Shown: positions 52,003 through 61,564 of the stretch, in pieces
How the letters are laid out: the number at the start of each line of letters is the position of its first letter
Numbering within the stretch: position 1 is the stretch's first letter
NCBI RefSeq assembly: GCF_002214605.1
Contig: NZ_CP015193.1
Span: forward strand, 1,716,978 to 1,780,977
DNA: 64,000 nucleotides
Direction of reading: 5' to 3'
DNA from: Thermococcus chitonophagus
GTDB taxonomy: Archaea; Methanobacteriota_B; Thermococci; Thermococcales; Thermococcaceae
Notes under the pieces: model-generated
Database searches by the model: none
What the model saw: the letters and a program-made list of their open reading frames with translations, nothing else
Told to the model about the DNA's origin: nothing
Made by a program: the position numbers and the translations under genes

Positions 52003-52874
52003 TTGAGGGACTGGCTTTTGTCTTATCTTTAGTCCTTACCTATTACATTGCAGATATTATGAAAAAAGCAGGGATAGTTGGGAGAGACGTTCACAAACCG
52101 TATGATATTTACGTGGCAGAGATGGGTGGGATTTCTCTTGTCTTTTCGATAGCCCTTTTTGGGGCCGTCATTAAAGCTCCGCAGCAAATCTTGACTATCT
52201 TCCTACTTATGGGATTAGTTGGCATTGTCGATGATCTTACTAACCTTCGTCAGTCCCACAAGGTGTTGCTTTCAGCCTTAGCAACGCTACCTCTTCTAAC
52301 GTACTTTAATAGGGAGTACATTATATTGGGGCACCTACAGCTACAGTTGTCATTCATTGCTCCGGTGGTGTTCTGGTTATACACAATTGCATCTGCGAAC
52401 TTAGTTAACATGCTTGCGGGATTTAACGGCCTGGAGGTTGGCACTTCAGCGGTGATATTCTTTTTCCTCTACCTGCTCTCAGGTGATAGGCTGGCCCTAG
52501 TCGCGCTCCTTGCCTCCTTGGGGTTCTTGGTATGGAACAGGTATCCGGCAAGGGTTTTCCCGGGGGACACTGGAACGCTGTCTCTAGGCGCGCTAATGGC
52601 CATGATAGCCATAGATAACGGGCTTGAGCTTCCCCTCGCTATAATGTTACTTCCCCACGCCATAGACTTCCTTCTGAAGATGAGGGTTAAGTTTAGGGGA
52701 AAAAAGATTGGGGGGGCAAAGCTCAGGGAGGACGGTACACTATCTCCCCCGCCCTACCTATCATTCCTGGGGCTAATCATGAGAATAAAAAGGGTTAAAG
52801 AGTGGGAACTTGTGATCTACGTGTGGATCATTGAGGCCCTGCTCGGGGTTGTCGCATTTAGTCTATCAGCTTAA
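51999..52874 (+). CDS. MraY/WecA/AglH-type GlcNAc-1-phosphate transferase
   Basis: 291 residues, about nine to ten membrane helices. Family 4 glycosyltransferase motifs: VGRDVHKPYDIYVAEMGG (family signature after the first helix), LVGIVDDLTNLRQSHK (catalytic DD), SANLVNMLAGFNGLEVG (N-x-x-N-x-x-D/G region) and VFPGDTGTLSLGALMA. Archaeal AglH-like members transfer GlcNAc-1-P to dolichyl phosphate, the first step of N-glycan assembly. TTG start overlaps the HD gene stop. Its 3' end overlaps the Cas6-like gene by 17 bases. Confidence 0.9.
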   Translation: MIEGLAFVLSLVLTYYIADIMKKAGIVGRDVHKPYDIYVAEMGGISLVFSIALFGAVIKAPQQILTIFLLMGLVGIVDDLTNLRQSHKVLLSALATLPLLTYFNREYIILGHLQLQLSFIAPVVFWLYTIASANLVNMLAGFNGLEVGTSAVIFFFLYLLSGDRLALVALLASLGFLVWNRYPARVFPGDTGTLSLGALMAMIAIDNGLELPLAIMLLPHAIDFLLKMRVKFRGKKIGGAKLREDGTLSPPPYLSFLGLIMRIKRVKEWELVIYVWIIEALLGVVAFSLSA

Positions 52875-53577
52875 CCATTCCAAAGCCAAATCTTGTTTTT
52901 TCTCCAAATCCATTCTCGTATCCAAACTTTGCAATTTCTTCCGAGCCAACATACCTAAAGACCATCAGTGAGCCCCTGATGTAAGAATCTCCAACCATTA
53001 ACCTTGTTGGCTTGAACTTTAGCACCTCTATCTTAAAATCCTTATCCTCTGGGAGGTATCCCATAATTTCATTATAGCGGAGGAACATGACCTTTCTCAG
53101 CCTGTCCATGAATAGATCATCGTGTGGGTAAAGATCCCAATGCCTGAGCTTCCCGTTCTCAAACTTAACGGTCCTAACGACTACGGGGCTCAGCGTGGAA
53201 AACATATTTTCCCTCCCTATGCTCTTGACTTTTATCGCCTTTATGTCTCCAACGAGAAACGTTACATCCCCAATTTTAAACTCGGGACTTTTCTCGACGG
53301 CCTCTGCTATTGCCCTGATTATCTCCTCGTTGGACGATGAAACGTAGAGGGAGACATCATCCGAGAGTATTTCGATGCCTTTCTCGGGCAGTATCCTTCT
53401 CTTCCTGACGATAATCCGAGAAAATGTCCAATATCCATGGGGAGAAGAAAGCATTTTTGTCAAACCCGGCTCTATAGAATTCACCTTTTCTAAAATCTGA
53501 GTATATACCTCGTAATTGTAATTGAAAGGCAGAATTGCATTATCTTTAAGAGGAAGCAGTTTTATCTCAATTCTCAT
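52858..53577 (-). CDS. Solitary Cas6-like protein, probably non-catalytic (Cas6nc)
   Basis: 239 residues with the Cas6 two-ferredoxin fold: LPFNYNYEVYTQILEKVN at the N-terminus, FSTLSPVVVRTVK in the middle and the glycine-rich C-terminal loop KFGYENGFGEKTRFGFGMVK. By hand alignment with P. furiosus Cas6 (Tyr31, His46, Lys52), Tyr31 corresponds to a charged residue and His46 to a Ser-Ser-Pro stretch; His47 is nearby. P. furiosus and P. horikoshii have such a stand-alone paralogue that binds but does not cleave repeat RNA. No CRISPR array or other cas gene is in this window. Confidence 0.85.
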   Translation of the reverse strand: MRIEIKLLPLKDNAILPFNYNYEVYTQILEKVNSIEPGLTKMLSSPHGYWTFSRIIVRKRRILPEKGIEILSDDVSLYVSSSNEEIIRAIAEAVEKSPEFKIGDVTFLVGDIKAIKVKSIGRENMFSTLSPVVVRTVKFENGKLRHWDLYPHDDLFMDRLRKVMFLRYNEIMGYLPEDKDFKIEVLKFKPTRLMVGDSYIRGSLMVFRYVGSEEIAKFGYENGFGEKTRFGFGMVKLID

Positions 53578-53645
53578 CTATACCCCTCCTTATTTGCATC
53601 GGACTTTTTTATTGGAATAGGATGGGTAAAAATAAAAAGACTTCG

Positions 53646-54866
53646 TCAGCTCGAGAACGGTATTGGAACTGCCGACACTATGAAGATGACAACGGCAATC
53701 ACCGCAAGCACTTTTCTCCCCAGGGTTAAGGGTGTAACTTCATCCAGTGCCCCAGGATTGCCTATTCTTCCCATCAAAAGGATTAGTAGTCCCCACAGGA
53801 GCCATCCTGGCCAGAAATAACTTAGTCCAATTGCCAGAAATCCCAAAGCATAAGTTAAAACCCTGTGAACCCTCTCCGGAAGGAGTGCCCTTGCAACGTG
53901 GCCCCCGTCAAGCTGGGCCGCTGGTATTAGGTTTAGGAAGGTCACAAGTATCCCAACCCACCCTGCGATCGCCAGGGGGTGAAGAATTATCCCGACGTTG
54001 TCTCCGAGGTCCCCCAAGACAAGCTTAGTCAGGACGTAGAACAGGATGCTGGTTCCAAAGTATATTGTTTCTCCGGGCTGGAGGTAGCTCTGGGGGACTA
54101 TTGCGGACAGTTTGAGACCGATTATCGTTACCGGAATCGCAACAATAAGCCCAGCAATCGGCCCACTGACTCCCAAATCTATGGCCGCATTCCTAGTTGG
54201 AATGGGGGATTTTACCCTTATCACGGCCCCAAGGGTTCCTATGAAAGAGGGGAACGGAATGAAGTAGGGAAACGTTGACTTAACGCCGTGAATGGTTGCC
54301 GCAATTTTGTGTCCCATCTCATGAGTGCCAAGGATTGCCATTATCCCCACTGAAAAAGCTAAAGCATTCAGATAAACGTTCTTGACCCCAGGAATACCGA
54401 GCTCTTCAAGCGTCTGTATGTAGTTCAGGGATAGAATGTAGCCTGCAAAAAATGTGCTAAGTAAGGTTAAGATAAAAAGCATGACACCGATCAGTGGATT
54501 TTCTTTTGTCTCTACTCTCTGAGCTGGGAAGACGTAAAGCAAAACTTTCCCATTTCCCCTTTTTAAGGCTATCCAGTAGCCAAGCTTTTCGACTTCCCTT
54601 AGAACCTTCTCAAAATTCTCCTCTTTTATTGAGAGAACCTCATACACCAGAACTTCTCCCCTCCTCTCAAGGAGGGGGCCTAGCTCATAGTACTTTAATA
54701 ACTCCTCCTCTATGCTGGGCTTCTCCTCCCCTTCTATCTCAACCTCATAGCCCACGAGTATCATGTCTCCCCCACACACAGGACACGCGCCGGGAAGTAA
54801 TGGCCGAGTTGTATCCCTAACCTCCCTGTGACCGCACTGTATGCACTCATAGATCCCTTTCGCCAA
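53646..54866 (-). CDS. Site-2 protease family (M50) intramembrane metalloprotease
   Basis: 406 residues. An N-terminal zinc ribbon (CIQCGHR, CPVCGGD) and a ~70-residue cytoplasmic domain precede seven or so membrane helices. Catalytic HExxH is in AILGTHEMGHKIAATIHG; the third zinc ligand lies in LNLIPAAQLDGGHVARALLP. The substrate is unknown; S2P proteins release membrane-bound regulators. The start overlaps the end of the AcnX small-subunit gene by 20 bases. Confidence 0.93.
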   Translation of the reverse strand: MAKGIYECIQCGHREVRDTTRPLLPGACPVCGGDMILVGYEVEIEGEEKPSIEEELLKYYELGPLLERRGEVLVYEVLSIKEENFEKVLREVEKLGYWIALKRGNGKVLLYVFPAQRVETKENPLIGVMLFILTLLSTFFAGYILSLNYIQTLEELGIPGVKNVYLNALAFSVGIMAILGTHEMGHKIAATIHGVKSTFPYFIPFPSFIGTLGAVIRVKSPIPTRNAAIDLGVSGPIAGLIVAIPVTIIGLKLSAIVPQSYLQPGETIYFGTSILFYVLTKLVLGDLGDNVGIILHPLAIAGWVGILVTFLNLIPAAQLDGGHVARALLPERVHRVLTYALGFLAIGLSYFWPGWLLWGLLILLMGRIGNPGALDEVTPLTLGRKVLAVIAVVIFIVSAVPIPFSS

Positions 54867-55254
54867 TTATCTCCACCTCCCCAGTCTCGGCATTCACCCT
54901 GACCCTCATCCCCGTCTTCAGCTTTTTAATGTCTATTCCAGTTACGAGAGGTATCCCGGAGATTATCGCGCCAACCGTTACTATTGTCTCTGCGTCCTCG
55001 ACGATTAATGCCTTAGGGCCATTACCGCTCTTCGCTAGGGCGTATATTACATAAGAGCCAACGGTCGATCCTTTGCCCCTGGGGAAGGCCAATATTTTTC
55101 CCTTTATGCTCTCGCCCTTTATGTCGCTCTCGGCATCCGTAATAATTCCAGTTTCGGGGTCAACGCCGCCCAAAAATGAGAGTGGCACCCTTGAAACTAC
55201 TATCTCTCCCTCAACTATGCCCCTTCCTATTCCCCTACCCTTCAGCTTCATCAT
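54847..55254 (-). CDS. Phosphomevalonate dehydratase small subunit (AcnX, DUF126)
   Basis: 135 residues, swivelling domain of the AcnX aconitase family: KLKGRGIGRGIVEGEIVVSR, SIKGKILAFPRGKGSTVGSY and NGPKALIVEDAETI. With the large subunit it dehydrates 5-phosphomevalonate to trans-anhydromevalonate phosphate in the archaeal mevalonate pathway leading to isoprenoid lipids. GGAGGCACC precedes ATG 55254; ATGA overlap with the large subunit gene. Confidence 0.92.
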   Translation of the reverse strand: MMKLKGRGIGRGIVEGEIVVSRVPLSFLGGVDPETGIITDAESDIKGESIKGKILAFPRGKGSTVGSYVIYALAKSGNGPKALIVEDAETIVTVGAIISGIPLVTGIDIKKLKTGMRVRVNAETGEVEIIGERDL

Positions 55255-56408
55255 GGTGCCTCCATAATTATTTTTTCGAGGCTATCTAATCTAACGTTCA
55301 AGCCAAATGACTTGAAGTAGAACGCCGCCTTTCCGCTGTTGGTTGCCACGCCTGAATACCACTCGTTCACTGGGGATACAACTAGGCAGACGTCGCTCAA
55401 CAATTTACCGTTGTACCTCTCAATTATCTCGGTGTAGCCAAGGTAGTCAGCTAATGCTTTCACAGACTTACTAACGGTTACGAAGAGCGGAACCTTTAGG
55501 GGCCTGTTCCTCATCCTCAACAGTTCCGCTATCTCTTTGATCTCCCTAAGGGAAGCGTGTGGGCATCCCAATAGTATAAAGTCAACTGCCCCCCACTCGG
55601 CCGAGAACCTATCTCTAACATCTTGGAGATCCTTCTTATCAACTGCTATCTTCTCCACATCATCAGTTAAAGCAACTCTCCACTCTGGGGTTTCTCCTTC
55701 AACATGGTAGAGGGCAACGCTACCGCTCGCAGCCATGCTGGCCCCCATTGCCTTCAGATCATCGACATCTGGCCTTATCCCTTTTATATAGGGCACACCA
55801 TCCTTAACGATCTCCCCTATCCTGTAGCCCAAGATCGAGTACTCAGTCCTCTCTTTCACTTCCGCCTCAACCTTTATCACGTGAGTAGCCTTCCTGTTCT
55901 CCTCCAAGTGGAGGCCGTACTTCGGCGTCTTCCCAACTATCGCGGCGGCCAAGCTTGAAGGACCGCCTTCTCTGTTCGTTCTTGCACCTAAAACGGAGTT
56001 GGCGAAACTTACTGCCGAGCTTTCGCTCCAGGCAAGGTGATCACCAAACTTTGGAAGGTTTGGGCCATAGTAAGGTGTGCACGTGGAGGTTATTTCAACT
56101 CCCATTGCCCGGTATAAGTCAAGGATTTCCTGCTGTTTTTCGGTGAACTCCTCATCTCCTATCCCCGCCGGGTTTAGGGTTGTGTACACGGAAACCTTGG
56201 CCCCCATCTCGACGAAGTCCCTTAGGAACTGCATTCCGTACTCTCCAAGATTCTTATAGCTAACTCCAGCTATTTGAGCGCTTTTTATTGGGATTAACCT
56301 GTCAGCATTGTAGATATCACCAAGGGCAACCAAAATCTCCATGGCCTTCTGAACTGCAGGACCATATTCTCCTGAAAGAGCCAGTTCTTCCTCTTTGGTC
56401 AGGTACAT
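55251..56408 (-). CDS. Phosphomevalonate dehydratase large subunit (AcnX, DUF521)
   Basis: 385 residues. AcnX core with an iron-sulfur cluster: YLTKEEELALSGEYGPAVQK, ISVKSAQIAGVSYK-like segment (IPIKSAQIAGVSYKNLGEYG), TSTCTPYYGPNLPKFGDHLA (Cys ligand), SAVSFANSVLGARTNREGGP and FILLGCPHASLREIKEIAEL (Cys). Pairs with the small subunit encoded next. GGGGGA precedes ATG. Confidence 0.93.
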   Translation of the reverse strand: MYLTKEEELALSGEYGPAVQKAMEILVALGDIYNADRLIPIKSAQIAGVSYKNLGEYGMQFLRDFVEMGAKVSVYTTLNPAGIGDEEFTEKQQEILDLYRAMGVEITSTCTPYYGPNLPKFGDHLAWSESSAVSFANSVLGARTNREGGPSSLAAAIVGKTPKYGLHLEENRKATHVIKVEAEVKERTEYSILGYRIGEIVKDGVPYIKGIRPDVDDLKAMGASMAASGSVALYHVEGETPEWRVALTDDVEKIAVDKKDLQDVRDRFSAEWGAVDFILLGCPHASLREIKEIAELLRMRNRPLKVPLFVTVSKSVKALADYLGYTEIIERYNGKLLSDVCLVVSPVNEWYSGVATNSGKAAFYFKSFGLNVRLDSLEKIIMEAP

Positions 56409-56425
56409 TATCTTTCCCCCGTACC

Positions 56426-58038
56426 TTAATTGTCTTGTCCATTAATAAGCTTGTATATCTTCGTTTCTCCGTTAGAGTATACAAGCTTTAGCATCCTTTT
56501 TAGCCTAGGATTAATTTTAAACTCAATTAGACACGCCTTTATCTTCACGCTCTTAGGGTCTGCAGGGTCATACATGGCGTATCCAACCCTGCACTCAATC
56601 CCCTTCTCCATGAGGATGTTGGAGTACTTATAGGGCACCCAGATTGGATCCCTCTTTGTGAAGCTGTCAATATAGATATAGGTCACGTTGTACTTTCTGA
56701 GAATTCTTAGTGATTCTTTGGTGTCATTGCCCGCAAGTGCAATGGCTATATCGAGGCTTCTTTTATCATAATCCACGAATGGAGATGCATGAGTTCTCCT
56801 AAACAATACCGTTTTTCTTCCAGAGATGGAAAACAGAAAGAATGAGCTCTCATAGCTACTCAAGAACACCGTGTTTACGTCAGAGTTGTCAAGTATCCAG
56901 TATCTGAGGTCATTATACCACGGATCTTTAAACCCAATGACAGTCCATGGAGAGTTTGCATAGTCACCTACAGTTATGGCTGAAGTCCCCATAAGGATAA
57001 TAACCACTGAAGGCATTATTTTGCTCCACTTCAAGTTCTCAGAGAGCCAGTTCAGCGATTCAAGGATTGCGAGGGCATTTAATGTGAAATAGTATGAGGA
57101 CAGCTTGTACGCTACTAAGTTGTCACCCAACACAATGAACAGAACTCCCGCTCCAAGTATTCCCAAAAGTGAAGGCAAGAATACATCCCTATCCCTAATT
57201 AAGCCGAGTATAATCCCAGGAATTGTCAGCATCCCCAATAGAATTTTTAATCCGGAAAAGGAGAGGGAAAATGTGAGGAAGGATATTATAAACTCGGGAA
57301 GCGTGAAGTGCCTCATTACTAGCTCCTGATATGGGTTGGGTGTTTCTGCATGATACATGACTAATAGAGGGCCCCAAAAGAGGAGGAGTATCGCGACCCC
57401 AATAGCTATTGCCACAGTGTTGTACTCGATCTTCATCCGCTTTATTTTATCCATCACTGTTTTGGTTAATAAAATCGCTCCTGCACCAAAAGTTCCAAGC
57501 ACATGCGTCAAACCTGCCAAGCCCCAGGATATCCCCAGGAATATAGAATTTTTGATGTCCCTATCTCTGGAGAACCTAAACAGAGCAAGGTAGAACAGGG
57601 GGATCATGACCATTGAAAGCAGAGCCCCTGGATGTGCTTCAGGAAACTTAAGGGCAAGTGGTATTAAAACCGAAACCATTGCGACTCTGTGATTAAAGTT
57701 CTCTCCTGCTATTTTATAGAGAACGAACATTGAGAGTGCCAAAATAAGGATCGGAGCTACCTTTGTGACTACGAAAAATATCCCGAGGATCTTGCCCAGG
57801 AAGGCAACTGTAAGGTGGTACAGCCAAGGATAGAACGCATACTCCCCAACGTTTGTTGGATCCCTAAACGGGGGGTTCCCAAATATTATCGCCTGCACAA
57901 TGCCCGTATGGAAGTATAGATCTCCTCCGTACGGAGGCCTGGGATTGACTTGAACCTAGAAACTAAAACCATGACTAAAACAATAGGAAACGAGAAAAAA
58001 GGACAAAGGGCCGGGTCAGACGACTGTTTATTCATCAT
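56426..58038 (-). pseudogene. GT-C-like multi-pass membrane protein, frameshifted near N-terminus
   Basis: The main frame (56426 to about 57955) has 10 or more membrane helices and a soluble C-terminal domain (VTYIYIDSFTKRD, EKGIECRVGYAMYD), the plan of archaeal GT-C/oligosaccharyltransferase-like proteins. Upstream of GTG 57898 the same frame still encodes the conserved NPRPPYGGDLYFHTGIVQA before a TAG at about 57955. A second frame starting at ATG 58038/58035 supplies the missing first helix (FFSFPIVLVMVLVSRF). One frameshift between about 57900 and 57955 joins them. Either a pseudogene or a sequencing error; if the GTG is used, the first loop is lost. Confidence 0.65.
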
Positions 58039-58071
58039 GCCTCAGCACTCGGCAAAGTCATCATCCCTGGG

Positions 58072-58494
58072 TTACAGGTGCTGAATTGGAGTTTCAGCAC
58101 CACACGCCTCGCACTTGAGGAAGTAGAACCTGTCTCTCTTGATGATCTTCGTATCGGGACTACCACAGACGGGACAGATAACGTACTCCTTAATGTACTT
58201 CTTCAGCTTGTTTGCTATAAGGTAGGGAGTAAACCTACCCTGGAGGATCACCCTCTTGCCCTCAAGCGTTCCGGCGGTAGCTATCTCCCTGAGCAGGAAC
58301 TTGAGGAGGTGCTGTGGATCCCTGTTTAGGGCTTCTGCTATATCCTTAAAGTTCTCAATTATCGTCTTGTTACCCTCAATAGTTACAAGGGCCCCAGGAA
58401 CCTCGAAACGTGACTTGTGGTGCTTAACGTTCTCCGGAAGCTCTTCGTATGCCTTCTCAAGCAATTTTTCATAATCGTAATAGTCAATCTCCAT
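58072..58494 (-). CDS. eif2b: Translation initiation factor aIF2 subunit beta
   Basis: 140 residues. N-terminal helix ([15 protein letters not shown]) that binds the gamma subunit, central alpha/beta domain ([40 protein letters not shown]) and C-terminal zinc ribbon [10 protein letters not shown] ... [11 protein letters not shown]. Part of the heterotrimer that brings initiator Met-tRNA to the ribosome. GGGGTGAG precedes ATG. Confidence 0.96.
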   Translation of the reverse strand: MEIDYYDYEKLLEKAYEELPENVKHHKSRFEVPGALVTIEGNKTIIENFKDIAEALNRDPQHLLKFLLREIATAGTLEGKRVILQGRFTPYLIANKLKKYIKEYVICPVCGSPDTKIIKRDRFYFLKCEACGAETPIQHL

Positions 58495-58547
58495 TATATC
58501 TCACCCCCATTCCTGAGTATTTGTCCTCGTATATAAATCAGACGGTC

Positions 58548-61500
58548 TCAGAGCAACTTGTAATAGCCGGTTTCGGGCATGTATATCTGGCCCTGCTGGA
58601 GCAACTTTTCTATTATCTCCCTTGCCTCCTGCTTCTCTATTCCAAACTTCTTTGCCTCTTCGAGTATGTCATCTATATGAGCGCCCTTCTCGCTCGTCTT
58701 CTGTAGCTTCTCAATTATATCGAGGATCCTCTCAACCTTGCTGAGCTTCCTTGCACTCTGTCCAACTTCAAGGATCGTTACATCTATCTGGCCGGTCTCA
58801 TCCGTGGCTATCTGCCTAAGGGTGTACTCCATAAGCTTTATTGCCTCCCTCGCATCTTCCCTGGTGACTATGGGGCTTAGCCTCATCCTAGCGTGGGCTT
58901 CGCTCAGTCTTATCAGGGCCTCAAGCTGCCTCGCGGTGATTGGGATTGGCCTTATCCCCTCATTCTCACTACCCTTCTTGGCGCTCCTCCTCATCCTCAC
59001 GTAGTACTTCTCGATCTCCTCCATAGCCTCCTCGCTTATCACGGGATGAACGTTCTTCTTGGCGTAGGCTATGTACTTCCTTAACAGTTCGTGAGATATC
59101 TTAGGTGTTACTACCTCGCTCTCTCCCCTCCTTACCCTCAGGATATGCCTCGCTATCTCGCTGTCCAGCTTTTCATCGGGCTCATCTACTAGAACGAAGA
59201 TCAAGTCAAACCTGCTTAGTAGTGTGGGAGGGAGGTCTATCTGCTCGAAGAGAGGCTTCATCCTATTGAATCTGCCGTGCTTTGGATTTGCAGCTGCTAT
59301 AACAGTTGTTCTGGCATTTAGAGTAGCCGTTATACCTGCTTTTGAGATACTAATAGTGTTATGAAGCACTAATCCATGAGATACGAAGAGGTGATAAGGT
59401 TCGACTGTTACATCGTATACCCACTTCCAATCTTTGTTAGGTATCTTCTCAACTTCTACTACCCTAATACCCCTAGCGTTCTCTCCTCCCTTATCTTCGC
59501 TAGTTTCCTCACCCTTTAATATTACTTCAGCATCGAAAATCACAAGCACATTTCCTGAAATCTCGGATGAGATGCCAAGACTAAGCAATAAATCTTGAAC
59601 ATCCTCGGCTAATTCCCTTGAAATGAGATCGAGCTTAGCCATGCCACCGCTTATTGACCCATCAGCTACAAGCAGGATCTTGAGGAACGTTAACTTAACC
59701 TCCCTACTCCCACACATTATTTCAGGAGGGACTCTCCGGAGGTCAATTGGGATACCAAACTTTATGAGCTCATTTACAGGCAAAATTGCCCTATCATCTG
59801 CCAGTTCGTACCTTACTCCAATCTCATCCAACACTGACTTAAGTCCTTTGTTATGTAGCTTGATCTCAAAATACTGTCCATTGGATGAAGATAGCTTAGA
59901 CAGTAAGAGCGCAATAAGCTTTGCTTTCCTTTCATCAACATCTTTAGAGTCTAAGTGTTCGTACCTCCTAACGCCAAGTACCATCTCGCCCTCTTTAACC
60001 TCTTCAGCTGGTTTCTCCTTAATCTCCCCGTTCTCCCATATCATAATTGGGTGCTCAGGAGTAACTACTATCTCCCTTCCGTTGGAGAACTTCAGCCCTA
60101 TAAAGTGCTCAGGAGCTTTATGCCTACTTACACGGTCCGCTTTTACTTTCACTATCCTCTTGTTTTTAAGATCGTATGCCAAGACATAGATATCATCAAC
60201 GGGTAGAATTTCGGTATCTTTACCAACAATCACCCTATCCCTATTCTTCTCAATTAGCGAATCAACAAGCTCTCCAATCTTGACCTTCCTCCCATCTGCC
60301 AATAATATCTCAAAGTCGTGGTGATAGCTTTGTTGCTCAAGTGCTTCGTGTATAACACTCCTGTCCCTGTCGCTCATCTTATCTAGCTCATCTATCAGCG
60401 CGTAACCTCCATCTGCCAAAACTAAGGCTCCAGCTTCAAGAACCCATCCACCAGTAAACTCGTCCCTTACGGCAGCGGCCGTTAATCCTGCGGCCGAACT
60501 GCTCTTTCCGGAGGTATAGATGGCCCTGGGGGCAAGGTTAGAAACGTACCTCAGAATCTGACTTTTCGCAACCCCAGGATCACCCACGAGCAAAACATGG
60601 ATGTCCCCCCTAAGCCTAGTTCCATCGGGTAAAGTCCTGGGAACCCCACCGAATAAAGCCAAAGCTATACCCTTCTTTACCTCCCTGTAACCGTAAATTG
60701 CTGGAGCAATAGAATCAACTATGGCCTCCACTATGTCTTTCCTTTTTGCCAACTCTCTAATCTTCTGCTCATCTTCCGGCGTTATTTCGAGTTCCTCTAT
60801 TTCCTTGCTCACGGGCTCTATGTGGTTGACCTCAAGAACCTTCCTGAACACTGGGGTCTTCTCCCTTCTCTCCTGCACTACCCTCAGTATTCCAGTCACG
60901 AGAACCCTATCACCGGGCATTGCCGTATCAACTATATCATCTAACAGTATCCCATCGATGAACCTGGGCATCTGCCCACCTTTTAGGGTCTCCGGCCTGT
61001 CCTGAATCCTGAACATCTGGAAGTTAACGAACGAGCTCTTATCAACATCTAGGGCAACATTCTTGCTCCCACACACTTCACACTTTTTTACAACCGTAAA
61101 TCCTTCATAGGGCCTCTGAGTCACAACCATCTCGTTGCCGCAGTCCTTACACACGAATACGGCCCTTGAAACGAAAGGCTTTATCTCAGTTACCCTTGTT
61201 ATTACGCCTTCTACCTGAACCAGCTTATTTATGTGCTCTGCCCCAATGTCCTTTACCAACAGGGTTTCCGGAAGGTTGTAGAATCTCGCGTGTATCCTGG
61301 GGAGATCCTCCCTAAGAAAGTCTTCCCTAAGAACTATCTGAATGGCATCTTCCGCCGCCCCAATTCCCTCTTCTGGATGTTCAAGAACCTCGTTGGCTAA
61401 TTCAGGATCGTAAGAGTTCAGATGCATCCAGTTTATTGTAACCGACCTCTTGGGAGTTACAGTAAGCAGATCCTTTATTTTACCTAGGTAAAGGGGCTCT

Positions 61501-61562
61501 TCCTCTTCGGTGTACTCCCTAAAGAACTTGACAAATCTCTCTATCATCTCCTCCCTTTCCAT
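58548..61562 (-). CDS. mcm: MCM replicative DNA helicase with intein
   Basis: 1004-residue precursor; about 680 residues after splicing. The N-terminal domain has a C4 zinc site (CKDCGNE and CEVCGSK). AAA+ core: Walker A LLVGDPGVAKSQILRY, Walker B ALIDELDKMSDRDRS, sensor AAANPKHGRFN, arginine finger LLSRFDLIF. A winged helix ends the protein. The intein lies after HEALEQQ, just before TISISKAGI (the family reads HEALEQQTISIAKAGI). ATG 61562 with GGTGAG is preferred over GTG 61568. Cotranscribed with gins23, whose stop is two bases upstream. Confidence 0.96.
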   Translation of the reverse strand: MEREEMIERFVKFFREYTEEEEPLYLGKIKDLLTVTPKRSVTINWMHLNSYDPELANEVLEHPEEGIGAAEDAIQIVLREDFLREDLPRIHARFYNLPETLLVKDIGAEHINKLVQVEGVITRVTEIKPFVSRAVFVCKDCGNEMVVTQRPYEGFTVVKKCEVCGSKNVALDVDKSSFVNFQMFRIQDRPETLKGGQMPRFIDGILLDDIVDTAMPGDRVLVTGILRVVQERREKTPVFRKVLEVNHIEPVSKEIEELEITPEDEQKIRELAKRKDIVEAIVDSIAPAIYGYREVKKGIALALFGGVPRTLPDGTRLRGDIHVLLVGDPGVAKSQILRYVSNLAPRAIYTSGKSSSAAGLTAAAVRDEFTGGWVLEAGALVLADGGYALIDELDKMSDRDRSVIHEALEQQSYHHDFEILLADGRKVKIGELVDSLIEKNRDRVIVGKDTEILPVDDIYVLAYDLKNKRIVKVKADRVSRHKAPEHFIGLKFSNGREIVVTPEHPIMIWENGEIKEKPAEEVKEGEMVLGVRRYEHLDSKDVDERKAKLIALLLSKLSSSNGQYFEIKLHNKGLKSVLDEIGVRYELADDRAILPVNELIKFGIPIDLRRVPPEIMCGSREVKLTFLKILLVADGSISGGMAKLDLISRELAEDVQDLLLSLGISSEISGNVLVIFDAEVILKGEETSEDKGGENARGIRVVEVEKIPNKDWKWVYDVTVEPYHLFVSHGLVLHNTISISKAGITATLNARTTVIAAANPKHGRFNRMKPLFEQIDLPPTLLSRFDLIFVLVDEPDEKLDSEIARHILRVRRGESEVVTPKISHELLRKYIAYAKKNVHPVISEEAMEEIEKYYVRMRRSAKKGSENEGIRPIPITARQLEALIRLSEAHARMRLSPIVTREDAREAIKLMEYTLRQIATDETGQIDVTILEVGQSARKLSKVERILDIIEKLQKTSEKGAHIDDILEEAKKFGIEKQEAREIIEKLLQQGQIYMPETGYYKLL
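59358..60329 (-). other. Intein in MCM, Ser1 type, 324 residues
   Basis: Inserted in frame in the helicase core, from Ser (SYHHDFEILLADG) to HN (LFVSHGLVLHN) with Thr as +1 extein residue. Splicing blocks: A at the start, B VVTPEHPIMIWENG with TxxH, F YDVTVEPYHLFVSHG, G VLHN. Between B and F about 200 residues remain of a LAGLIDADG endonuclease: LIALLLSKLSSSNGQ and LKILLVADGSISGG are the two helix motifs, the first lacking its acidic residue, so the nuclease is probably inactive. Other Pyrococcus MCM (CDC21) genes also carry inteins. Confidence 0.92.
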
Positions 61563-61564
61563 TC

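Noticed and set aside
57926..57950. GGTTCAAGTCAATCCCAG on the minus strand, resembling a tRNA T-arm
   Set aside because: No matching acceptor, D or anticodon arms nearby; the segment encodes a conserved loop of the membrane protein.
57971..58083. Plus-strand ORF of about 37 codons beginning MTKTIGNEKK
   Set aside because: Antisense to the N-terminal helix of the frameshifted membrane protein and without a ribosome site.
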